Position numbers and translations under genes: made by a program
NCBI GenBank assembly: GCA_963576565.1
Contig: OY755046.1
Coordinates: 73,525,719-73,589,718, forward strand
DNA from: Aspidapion aeneum
Lineage: Eukaryota > Arthropoda > Insecta > Coleoptera > Brentidae
Length of the DNA: 64,000 bases
Direction of reading: 5' to 3'
Shown here: piece after piece, positions 55,130-64,000 of the stretch
How the letters are laid out: each line of letters opens with the position of its first letter
How positions within the stretch are numbered: position 1 is the first letter of the stretch
Notes under the pieces: model-generated
Databases searched by the model: none
Told to the model about the DNA's origin: nothing
The model's input: only the letters and a program-made list of their open reading frames with translations

Positions 55130-55865
55130 TTGCACAAAAAGATAAAAATAAGGAAAATTGTATATCAGAAGAAATAAAGAGACTGATGGAAAAAAGGGGG
55201 ACACTCGAGAGAGAAGGAAAAAGAACATCTATAGAATACACATAAATAAATAAAACTATACGAAAAATGATAAAATAAAATAAAAGAAAGAGTAAAGAAA
55301 TTAAAGTTGAGACAGTTATAGAAAATAACAGAAATATGAAATGTCTAAGGCCGACTCTAGGTAGAAATGAAATAGTTAAAATAAAGGATATTAACACCAT
55401 AGAAACTAACGTTAAAGAGGATATCATAAATATCACACAACTATTCTATACAGAATTATACCAAACAAAAAGGGAACCATCACGAGAGACCATGAAGAAA
55501 CTCCAAACAAAAATTATTAACAGATAGACTAACGACAAAATTTGACGGATATCAATCAAAGGAACAAGCAGGCTTTAGAAAAGGTTTCAGTACAGTTGAT
55601 CACTTATTACCCACGAAAATCCTAATAGAACGAGCCAACAAATATAACATTTCACTATATATTGCGTTTATAGACTTCGAAAAGGCTTTCGATAGCATTG
55701 AGCACTGGGCAGTAAAAGCACCTTTAATTAATAGCCGAATAGATCACAGATATACAGACTTAATTGCCAATATATATAGCGAAGCAACTAAATCAATGAA
55801 TATCCACGAAGGAACCAAGCCAATCCACATAAGAAGAGGTGTCACAATTTCCCCCCTTGGGTGCA
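55130..55865 (+). pseudogene. Non-LTR retroelement family C fragment
   Basis: Reads EEIKRLMEKRGTLEREGKR, then IKDINTIETNVKEDI, FYTELYQTK, stop region, EQAGFRKGFSTVDHLLPTKI, YIAFIDFEKAFDSIEHWAV, YSEATKS and RRGVTISPLG. It is the linker and fingers/palm part of a reverse transcriptase, distinct from A and B. It ends at a MITE terminus (CCCCCTTGGGTGCACCCATG) at about 55870. Confidence 0.85.
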
Positions 55866-56438
55866 CCCATGTATTTATTCGAGGGATATATTTTGTTTTC
55901 TCTAGATTTGTGGAAATTTTAAGAATAGTGCTACTGGTGTAGATTTATAGAAATAAACCAACAAATAGAGCAAACTACTTGAATATTCACCTTTTTAGTG
56001 GGCCTCAAAATCCATGTGCCAAAATAATTGAAAATTTTGTAAAAAACACAGAACGATAACACAAAAATCAACAGTTCAAACATAACATTTGCTTATGTAA
56101 AAATAAACAAACTTAGTAAAAAACAATATTGGAATTAATTAAATATAACATGATTTTTCACGGGAAAAAATTTAAAAAATTTGCGAAACGTAATTCTTGA
56201 CTGGTCACTACAGTTACCACATTATGAAGATTGAAGAACAACTGCGAAGAAAATACCTAACTGAAGACTTTCTTGATCATATTTTATTTATTCTTCATGT
56301 TTTTACTGATTTTATTAGCATAAGATGCTTGAGTCACTCTATCTGATAGACTTTCTTCCGGAAGAACAAACATTTACACGATAAAATCTATCTTCCAAAA
56401 AATCAAAAAAAACTAAATGGATCGATGACGTATCTGAT

Positions 56439-57405
56439 ACCTTCCTAGCTAGCCTATAAGCACACTTCACCTGGAGCCATGATATAATCTATCAGCCTTG
56501 AAAACAAGTTTTTGTAAATATCTCAGAAACTAAAGCTCTTACGAAGTTTTTGGTTATAACACAAATTTTTGAGCAAAATGTAGTCTACTATATTCCGAAC
56601 CGCATATTTATACGATACTCTGTTAAAAAGTTAGCATTTTTTAAATTTTATAATTATAAAAAAACTCTCATTAGCATCAATGGATTTTAACCAAAATCTT
56701 ATATATAACACTATTGTAAAAAGTAATATTACATACGGCTCAGAAGTATGGCCAATCAAGGATAGAACAGAAAAAATGCTTTCCGCTACGGAGATGGACT
56801 ATTGGAGAAGAGCAGCAGGGAAATCACAAAGAGAAAGAGTTACAAATCAAAGAATAAGAGAAATTATGACAGTGGGTGAACGTACTTTAGTGGATGATAT
56901 AAAAACAAAACAACTGGTGTGGTACGGATATGTACAAAGAATGAATGATGAAAGACTACCTAAACAAATACTACAATGGAAACCAACTGGCCGAAGAAAA
57001 CGAGGACGGCCAAGGAGAAGCTGGAGAGAAGGAATAGACAGTGAAATAAGAATAAGAGGCCTAGATGATGAATTATGGGCAAACAGAAACGAGTGGAGAT
57101 TGGGTATCGGAAGACGTAGACGTTGTGAAACCGATAAATATATATAACCAAAATCTAATCAGCTTGTTAGAGTGTCCAACAATATTTTACTTAAACATTT
57201 TATGAAAATCGGTTCAGCGGTTTAGGAGCTATCGTGTTACGGACAAAAATAATATACACACACACACACAGACAGACATCACGACGATATTGCTAAGATA
57301 GGTGAAAATACACCCAAATAACACATTTTCGGGTCATTATCTCAAAAACATTTTTTTGTCGAAAATAATACCTTCTTTAGCCATTGCTATGCGGGCTAGG
57401 AAGGT
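56439..57405. mobile_element. ACCTTCCTAGCC element, copy (c), hosting a retroelement
   Basis: TACCTTCCTAGCTAGCC at the left and GCGGGCTAGGAAGGT at the right; the internal blocks match copy (a). Interrupted at 56700-57146 by family A copy 3. Confidence 0.85.
56700..57146 (+). pseudogene. Non-LTR retroelement family A, copy 3 (3' 0.45 kb)
   Basis: Open from NTIVKSNITYGSEVWPIKD to RLGIGRRRR, then the tail CCGATAAATATATAT. Perfect 10-bp duplication ACCAAAATCT at 56690-56699 and 57147-57156. Strongly 5'-truncated, and it lacks the RT catalytic part. Confidence 0.94.
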
Positions 57406-57744
57406 AAAAAAAGTGTCTCTTTTGCGGATGATATTGGTGTTTATCAGGGTGTTCATAGTAGAGACGAAAGATCTTTGCCAGGCATTATTTAGACAGTTTT
57501 ACATTATAAGAACAGCTATCTAGTATACACTCCAGGTGGTTATTTCAAAATTAGGCCTTTGTGTAATATAAGAATTGGAATTAGTACTGCCTTTCTTTAT
57601 GACAGAAAAATAAATCTAAAACTGTCAGAATCCTGCTTGAAACTATTACTGTCTGGCTTTATTGCAATAAGTCCTCAATAACAACTTAGGACTTCCAAAC
57701 CAGGAGCGAAATTAAAAAAGAAAAAAATATTTAAAAAAGTTTTC

Positions 57745-57825
57745 TGTACATCAGCCTGGACTTAAACCCGAAACCTTTGGTTTTGTAGGCCAACGTCCTA
57801 CCAATCGGGCCACAAAAACACATCG
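57745..57825 (-). repeat. tRNA-like (SINE head) sequence
   Basis: The minus strand has TGGCCCGATTGGTAGGACG (A-box type), then GTTGGCCTACAAAACCAAAG, then GGTTTAAGTCC (B-box type). No clean acceptor stem, so it is a tRNA-derived repeat rather than a tRNA gene. Confidence 0.6.
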
Positions 57826-57929
57826 CGTAACAGAAAAATACAATCCAAATTGGAAATTGATGAAATAAGAAGATCAATGAGAGTATCTAGAACAGATCAT
57901 ATAAGAAATGAGATCATAAAAGAAAATAC

Positions 57930-58338
57930 TCTGCCAATTTATGGGCACTTAAGCTCACACTAGGTACTATAGTTATAGTGTACGTGTGAGCTAATATTAC
58001 TAAAAACTAAAATATATTTTATTCAATTCCAGACTCAATTACCTTTCGTTTGATACCACACAAGCCATGTTTTGATTAAACTCTAATTTTTGAATTTTAC
58101 CCCCATCCTTTTTTTTTAAACTAAAATGTATTCTGTTTAACTCCAGACTCAATTACCTTTCGTTTGATATCACACACGCTATAATTCGACTTCAACTCTA
58201 ATTTTTGAAATCTTCCTCCACCCTTTTATTTGGTTTGTGTTCGGTGGATTTTGTTCATTTTTAAATGGGACCAGCTTGATCCAAAACCCAGCCTAGGTAC
58301 CAAATTTCGTTAAAATCGGGCAAGCGGTTTTTCAGTTC

Positions 58339-58378
<40 letters not shown>

Positions 58379-58782
58379 GGCGCAACAAAAAAGTTGTATT
58401 TTGTTTAACTGCAGACTCAATTCCCTTTCGTTTGATACCACACACGCCATATTTTCACATAAACTCTAATTTTTGAAATCTACCCCCACCCTTTTATTTG
58501 GTTTGTGTTCGGTGGATTTTGTTCATTTTTAAATGGGACCATCTCGACCCAAAACCCAGCTTAGGTACCAAATTTCGTTAAAATCGGGCAAGCGGTTTTT
58601 GAGTTATGCGCGTTGGTCGTTACAGACATACAGACAGACAGACAGACAGACGGCGCAACAAAAAAGTTTCAAAATCATCTGAAACGCAAAGATATATAAA
58701 AAATTTTGAAATCTTTTTTTTCTCGAAAAAATTAGGATCACCATAGCTCACACTACTATGGTATACTAGTAGTGTGAGCTAA
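57930..58782. mobile_element. Half-copy of the AGCTCACAC foldback with internal duplication
   Basis: Starts TACTCTGCCAATTTATGG and ends GTAGTGTGAGCT. About 300 bp is repeated in tandem within it (the break lies at about 58394), giving two ACAG runs. Confidence 0.85.
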
Positions 58783-58878
58783 AATGGGAATCGAGGAAAG
58801 CATAACAGATGACATCACTAAAAGACCACTGATATGGTACGGCCATGTACAACGGATGAACAGCGAAAGCCAAACCAA

Positions 58879-59486
58879 GGCCAACACAAAAATAGAGGCC
58901 ACGACCCTGAAAAAATCAGCTGTTCTCCCGGGGCTGAATTTTACAATGGGGCTTATGGGAGGTCAGACGTTTTTTTAAATTATTTTCAAAATGGCACTAC
59001 AGATTTCCGCAAAATTTCAGTAAAATATTCTCAGACACCATCCCGATATTCCACCAAAGGTTTGTAAGGAAGCAACATGATTAAAAGGTTAAAATCTTCA
59101 AAATTTAGCATTCCTTATTTTGAATTCAAATTACCCGCCATGTACCACATGCCAACTGTTATATTTGGCATGTATTTGACTTTGTCATATGTGATTGTCA
59201 CATTCGCTTCTGCTTTAAACTTAATTTTTGTGTGAGCTAATGAAGCGGCTATGAAAAATTAGGGCTTACTATACATTAAAAAAAATTGTTCTGCCAGAAT
59301 AAAGTAAAAACAATCTCACAAACGGCTTTATTTAAAAAACAATCAAATATCCATGAACCGTCATTCCAACTTCAATATTTTAAAGACAATCAGCTGTGTC
59401 GTAACGTGACCATCAAAAAAAAAATCAGCCCCGGATGTGACGTCAACAAAGTGGAGGATCGTGGCCCGTCCATTTTGATAGCCCTG
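58879..59486. mobile_element. GGCCACGA MITE, copy 2, 10-bp duplication
   Basis: Flanked by GCCAAACCAA (58869-58878 and 59487-59496). Ends CAAAAATAGAGGCCACGACC and its imperfect complement (near 59450-59480). Nearly identical to 14451-15037, but with the right end complete. Confidence 0.88.
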
Positions 59487-59694
59487 GCCAAACCAAAGCA
59501 GATCCTAGAATGACAACCAACAGGGCGCAGAAAAATAGGGCGTCCTAAACCAGAATGACAACAGTTAATCCAAAGATCAATGAGTCAAAAGAAGCTGACA
59601 GAAGATGATTGTCAGGATCGAAGGAGGTGGAGAATAGGCGTCGGACAACGTAGAAAAACATTCTAAACCGACATAGTAGTAGTAAAGTAAAATT

Positions 59695-59877
59695 GACGCC
59701 GGCGTGGTGTAGTGGTAGCAATGTTTGCTTCCCACACCGGCGGTCCGGGTTCGATTTCTGGCTAGGTACTTGGTGTTTGTGTTTGTTGAAAAAATGCTTT
59801 AACCTTGCTAAAACTTTGCGAAACTGAGCGATTGATCCTGATTGTATATAACGTCCCAGTATAAATTTAAAAAAAAA
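59695..59877 (+). mobile_element. tRNA-Gly-like SINE, 183 bp
   Basis: The head GCCGGCGTGGTGTAGTGGTA (A-box) and GGTTCGATTTC (B-box) with CCC at the anticodon position resemble tRNA-Gly. An A-rich tail precedes TAAAATT, which also stands before the head (59688-59694 and 59878-59884), a 7-bp target duplication. Confidence 0.85.
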
Positions 59878-59884
59878 TAAAATT

Positions 59885-60800
59885 AGGTAATTAAAAACAA
59901 AGAAGTCATGGATTCTGGGACCCTATTATGATCGATGATTAAGCTAACTATTGGTAACTGTACCGTCGAGGTGGGTATCTCTTAAACTACTTAAGATAAC
60001 TGCTTTTGGCTTGGATATTCGGATTATTAAATATGTAATGATATCATTTAGATTATATCCTATGCAATTCTAGAAATTATCGCCGCTCCACATTTTTCTT
60101 CACATTCTTTACGGCTTTCATGCACTTTTTTTGATACAGGGTGAAAGAAGATTTTAAGTTGATATGCAAAAATTAAATTTACAAAAAAAATTTACCAATT
60201 TTTTCTTTTTTGAAAATAGGTGGGTATAGTTTTTGCAAAGTCACTTGAATAACTCCTTATATGGGGTTCTATCCATTTTATGAAATTTTGCTTCATTCTG
60301 CCTTTCAAAAGTTATCCAAATTCATATAAAATCTTCCTGGTATAATTTCAACCCTACCGACAGAGAAGAGGCGCGGCTCTTTGCGGTCCGACCACAAAGT
60401 CTTTGTTTTCCGACCGACCCAGCCCAGGTGGATGGACGGCACCTGATTGGCAGATTTTTTTGAGATGCGCTTTTAATTGCTTTCGGGTGTGCTTTTCGGG
60501 ACCCCTTTAGTAGGCAGTCTGCCGAGTTAGAAAATAAATCAGTGTCGTTCCTGTAGGTGTAGGAATAGAAAGTTTTATTATCTATTTTTATTTCTTTAGT
60601 TTACGCCATAATTAAATGAAATAATTTTTATGAGTATATCTACCGCCGCCCATGTCACTTTCTATAAAGGATTTGCCGATGGTCGGCTTTTATCTTTGTT
60701 CAACTGACTTTGCAAAAACTATACACGAAACAGATATATTATTTTTACAATATACGTTAGGATGTTTTATACAAGGACATTTTTCTTTCTTCCAACTACT
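59885..60800. other. Unassigned intergenic sequence
   Basis: No gene or bounded repeat recognised. GATACAGGGTGAAAGAAG near 60135 has the ACAGGGTG motif seen at MITE ends, but no partner was found. Confidence 0.5.
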
Positions 60801-60819
60801 TTTTACAATATATATCGCA

Positions 60820-61002
60820 GTAGCTCTAAAAATCTGGAAACGTAAAGTACACGGCATAGGAATACAACTTAACGACCGATTTACCATAAACACATTACAG
60901 TTTGCTGACAACAAGTAATTGTAGCTAATGATAAAGTGGGGAATGAACAAGACACAGAAAACGAATCAAGTGAGTTAGAACTAGACGATGGACAAACAAT
61001 AT
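60820..61002 (+). pseudogene. Non-LTR retroelement family B, short internal fragment
   Basis: Reads LKIWKRKVHGIGIQLNDRFT and INTLQFADNK. The catalytic FADD is FADN after a frameshift, then NDKVGNEQDTENESSELELD. It ends where family A copy 4 begins. Confidence 0.75.
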
Positions 61003-62106
61003 ATATATATATATTTATCGGTTTCACAACGTTCTACGTCTTCCGATACCCAATCTCCACTCGTTTCTGTTTGCCCATAATTCATCATCTAGGCCTCTTA
61101 TTCTTATTTCACTGTCTATTCCTTCTCTCCAGCTTCTCCTTGGCCGTCCTCGTTTTCTTCGGCCAGTTGGTTTCCATTGTAGTATTTGTTCAGGTAGTCT
61201 TTCATCATTCATTCTTTGTACATGTCCGTACCACACCAGTTGTTTTGTTCTTATATCATCCACTAAAGTACGTTCACCCACTGTCATAATTTCTCTTATT
61301 CTTTGATTTGTAACTCTTTCTCTTTTTGATTTTCCTGCTGCTCTTCTCCAATAGTCCATCTCCGTAGCGGAAAGCATTTTTTCTGTTCTATCCTTGATTG
61401 GCCATACTTCTGAGCCGTATGTAATAATACTTTTTATAATGGTGTTATATATAAGCTTTTTGTTATGTTTTGATATACTTTGGTCCCAAATTATTCCATT
61501 TAATAAAGTTATTGCTTTTCTTCCTTGTACGTTTCGATCTTTTATAGCTTTGTCTAGTGTTCCGTCAGCTGTAATTTTTAGATCTAAGTATTTATACTCA
61601 TCACAGGAGTGAATTCGCTGCCCGGTATTTAAGATTAGATCCTGTTTCATTCCACCGATACACATATACTCTGTCTTATTGAGATTAACCTCTAGTCCCC
61701 ACTTATTGTACTCTTCTATTAGTTTTCGTGTCATATATTCGAGGTCGTCATAATCCTGAGCCACTACTATCTGATCATCGGCGCAACATAAAGTATACAA
61801 GGTGGTTTCGTCCAACGGAATTCCCATGTTTTGGCATTTTCTCTTCCATACTTTAAGGACTTGTTCCAAGTATATCTTGAAGAGCGTAGGCGAGATACAG
61901 CAACCTTGTTTAAGACCTTTATTTACTTGAAAGCCTTTGGTTAGTTTTGCTTTTATTTTAACTTTTGCCTTACTATTGCGGTATAACTCTTTGATGGCCT
62001 TAATTAGTTGTACGCTTATGTTTGTGTTTTCCAACGCTTTCCAAAGTGGATTTAGTGGTATACTATCATATGCCTTCTGCAAATCCACGTAAAGCAGATG
62101 CAGCTC
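61003..62106 (-). pseudogene. Non-LTR retroelement family A, copy 4, longest intact frame (354 codons)
   Basis: The frame 61024-62088 is open from MDLQKAYDSIPLNPLWKALE to RLGIGRRRTL. It covers palm motifs QGCCISPTLF and CADDQ (FADD in the sister copies), thumb, and the basic C-terminus. The N-terminal endonuclease and RT fingers are missing (5' truncation at about 62106). ACAATAT flanks both ends (60996 and 62107), and the tail is TA repeats. Confidence 0.92.
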
Positions 62107-62348
62107 ACAATATTAACTATGTTATTATTAAAGATAGAAAAAAGTTTGAATTGGCAAACTAGTGGAATTTTTGACGCTTTTTTTGGAACACCCGGTATAT
62201 TTTCTGGCACAAATTTTTAATTGAAAGATATAGTGTCTGTGTGTCAGTATGTATGTTTGTGTTTTGGCTTCCTGGACCGAAAAATGAAAATAGAATTCAG
62301 GAGAAAACGCGAAATTTTATGAGTGTTTAATGTGTGTGCAATGGTGTT

Positions 62349-62505
62349 CAGTGGCGCAACCAAAAAATATGTTTTGAAGGGGGGGCCAACATAGTTAAAT
62401 ATAGTTTCCAAAATTTTTATGTTAATTATATGTTATAATTTTTAATCTCGAATTTTCGAGTTTGGGGGGGCCTGACCCGATGGCCCCCCCTTGGGTGCGC
62501 CAATG
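62349..62505. mobile_element. 157-bp hAT-type G/C-run MITE with 8-bp duplication
   Basis: CAGTGGCGCAACCAA and TTGGGTGCGCCAATG are the ends; ATGGTGTT precedes (62341-62348) and follows (62506-62513) exactly. Confidence 0.93.
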
Positions 62506-62513
62506 ATGGTGTT

Positions 62514-63055
62514 GATTTACAAACGGAGGAATTTGTCAAAATAAATTAAATTAAAATAGAGTAGTATCATTTTATATATTTGCAGTATATTAATTTCCGT
62601 AATTATATTATAATTATCTATTAGCGGTAATTATTTTTGGATTTAAACGTACAGGCGTCTTTTGGTGATAAAAAATGGGTTAATTAATAATGCCGGTTTT
62701 GTCCTCTATATTTTGTATTAATTTGAGAGCCAGATAATTTAGACTAACTTGGTAGTTTTGGTCTAAATAAATAATCGAAAAAAGTTTTCGAAAAATATCC
62801 ACCACTCTCTTTCGCTCAGATCTGGGGGCACAGTAGTTCCCCGCCAAGTTCGAGCGGAAACTGCTGTACCATCTTTTTTTGAAACAATTCAGCCCATATT
62901 TGACCTGTCTAAAACTCTACTTCGGAATGAGCTACGAAACTCAAACTTTGCACAGTCGTAGATCTTTATAGAGTTAACAATCCCTCCAAGTTTCATGGAC
63001 TTCTATAAAGGAGTAAAGTAGTTACGAATGTTAAAAAACGTCGAAATTGCCACTC
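62514..63055. other. Unassigned intergenic sequence
   Basis: No gene or bounded repeat was recognised here. Confidence 0.45.
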
Positions 63056-63059
63056 AAGT

Positions 63060-63619
63060 ATTGTTCATACTCGTCTTAGTCTTTTGTTTTTGATTGGTCT
63101 TTGTCCTTTGATTAGTCTTAGCTGTCTTAAACAAAATCGGCTGTTCATACTCGTCTTTTGTTTTTGATTAGTCTTAGTCATAACCCACTGAAAAAAAAAT
63201 TAAATTTCAATAAAAAGGCCCCTTTTCAAAAGTCATTTTCTACACAAAACAATCTTATTTAACCTAATCTGTGCACGAAACACGGACACGAAAGAACAAA
63301 AGCGAAAAAGAAAATAAAAACAAATAAAATTTTGAGGTTATGTTGAGATTTTCTGTTAAAAACATGATTAATGGCGGTAAATTCAAAATTTCGGCCGCGC
63401 GCTTGCCCTCTTCGGATGCCCTGTAAAAAAAAACAACAAATATCAGCTGATGTCTGTCACTCGTCTTAGTCATTGTCCTAAGACAAAGACTAATCAAAAA
63501 CAAAAGCAAAAGCATTGTATGAACACTCCCATAAGAAACAGTGGTTTTAACTTTCTTATGACAAGACATATGACTAAACCAAGACAAATGACTAGACAAA
63601 AGACGAGTATGAACGATCC
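63060..63619. repeat. Inverted repeats of TTTTGTTTTTGATTAGTCTT
   Basis: Three to four copies of TCGTCTTAGTC / TTTTGTTTTTGATTAGTCTT on the left and their complements (GACTAATCAAAAACAAAAGC near 63490; AAAAGACGAGTATGAAC near 63600) on the right. Probably a foldback whose ends are not resolved. Confidence 0.65.
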
Positions 63620-63739
63620 ATCACTCATCTACTCACTCATGTATAGATCATCAAAATTCTACTGTACTTCCAGTCATGCTACAAAGCTTAAATTTGGCAC
63701 ACTGATAGAAATTGTGACCAAACCCTTAGAAAAAATCAA

Positions 63740-64000
63740 AAAACTCCAAAATTCTAATTCACTCCCGTTCCCCATACATGTAAAGTTATGTAAAAGTAAC
63801 ATTGCCCACTTCCAATGGCGCTAGAGAACTGAGCTGTGGCAGATGATAAAACTATAGGAAAAAACCCCAAAATTTTAATTTGCTTCCTTCGCCTATAAAT
63901 GTAAAGTTATGTAAAAGTAACATTGCCCACTTCCAGAAACGCTAGAGAGCTGGGCTTTGGAAGGCCGATAAGAACCATGATAAAACTATAAAAGAAAATT
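63740..64000. repeat. Tandem duplication, about 120-bp unit, running off the edge
   Basis: TGTAAAGTTATGTAAAAGTA and CATTGCCCACTTCCA recur at 63779 and 63899, with GCTAGAGA following both. At least two units. Confidence 0.85.

Larger units (their letters stand above)
57828..59692 (+). pseudogene. Non-LTR retroelement family B copy split by two insertions
   Basis: Pieces 57828-57929, 58783-58868 and 59487-59692 read in order RTDHIRNEIIKE / MGIEESITDDITKR..WYGHVQRMN / the RKNRAS.. tail ending in TAGTAGTAG. Together they rebuild the 3' part of one family B copy interrupted by a half foldback and a GGCCACGA MITE. Confidence 0.88.

Overview
The window is AT-rich, intron-rich, transposon-saturated animal nuclear DNA, most likely from an insect. 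No bacterial-style operons, rRNA or CRISPR arrays are seen. It contains one large protein-coding gene on the minus strand. Almost everything else is mobile-element debris, foldback (palindromic) elements, satellites and microsatellites.

The gene can be rebuilt as 21 exons between 40852 and 3387 (5' to 3' on the minus strand). Each exon has GT..AG borders and every junction phase agrees, giving 1381 codons with no stop. A 570-codon acidic exon (38588-40297) is followed by seven small exons. A complete LIM zinc-binding domain follows, split over 29175-29305 and 27738-27832. A chain of charged exons then carries repeated K/R-F-x-x-F-E-like motifs. The LIM domain and its downstream partner resemble the LIMA1/EPLIN-type actin-associated LIM proteins, as I recall that family. 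The gene is probably incomplete at both ends: an acceptor site abuts the first ATG, and a donor site follows the last visible exon.

The introns are packed with elements. 3387-11927 holds a pogo/Tigger-like element (3699-5715) with a TA-flanked foldback inside it, and a 1.7-kb inverted-repeat element (7706-9428). 12-21 kb holds a retroelement fragment, a hAT transposase relic with 8-bp target duplications (16130-17296) and a Harbinger relic (18335-19270). 21262-27732 is a tandem array of about 19 units of about 342 bp that fills one intron and carries a tRNA-like promoter box in every unit. 27.8-37 kb holds several foldbacks, a tRNA-like inverted pair, and one element hosting two further insertions. 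37673-38425 is a mariner relic.

Upstream of the gene (41-64 kb) are more copies of the same families. They include four copies of a non-LTR retroelement with TA-rich tails, an inverted and internally duplicated pseudo-copy of the large exon (44823-46205), a 3.25-kb hAT-like element and its 60-bp deletion derivative, a 143-bp satellite and a tRNA-Gly-like SINE. No second host gene was recognised. Element copies interrupting other copies, with intact target duplications, allow parts of the insertion order to be read directly.
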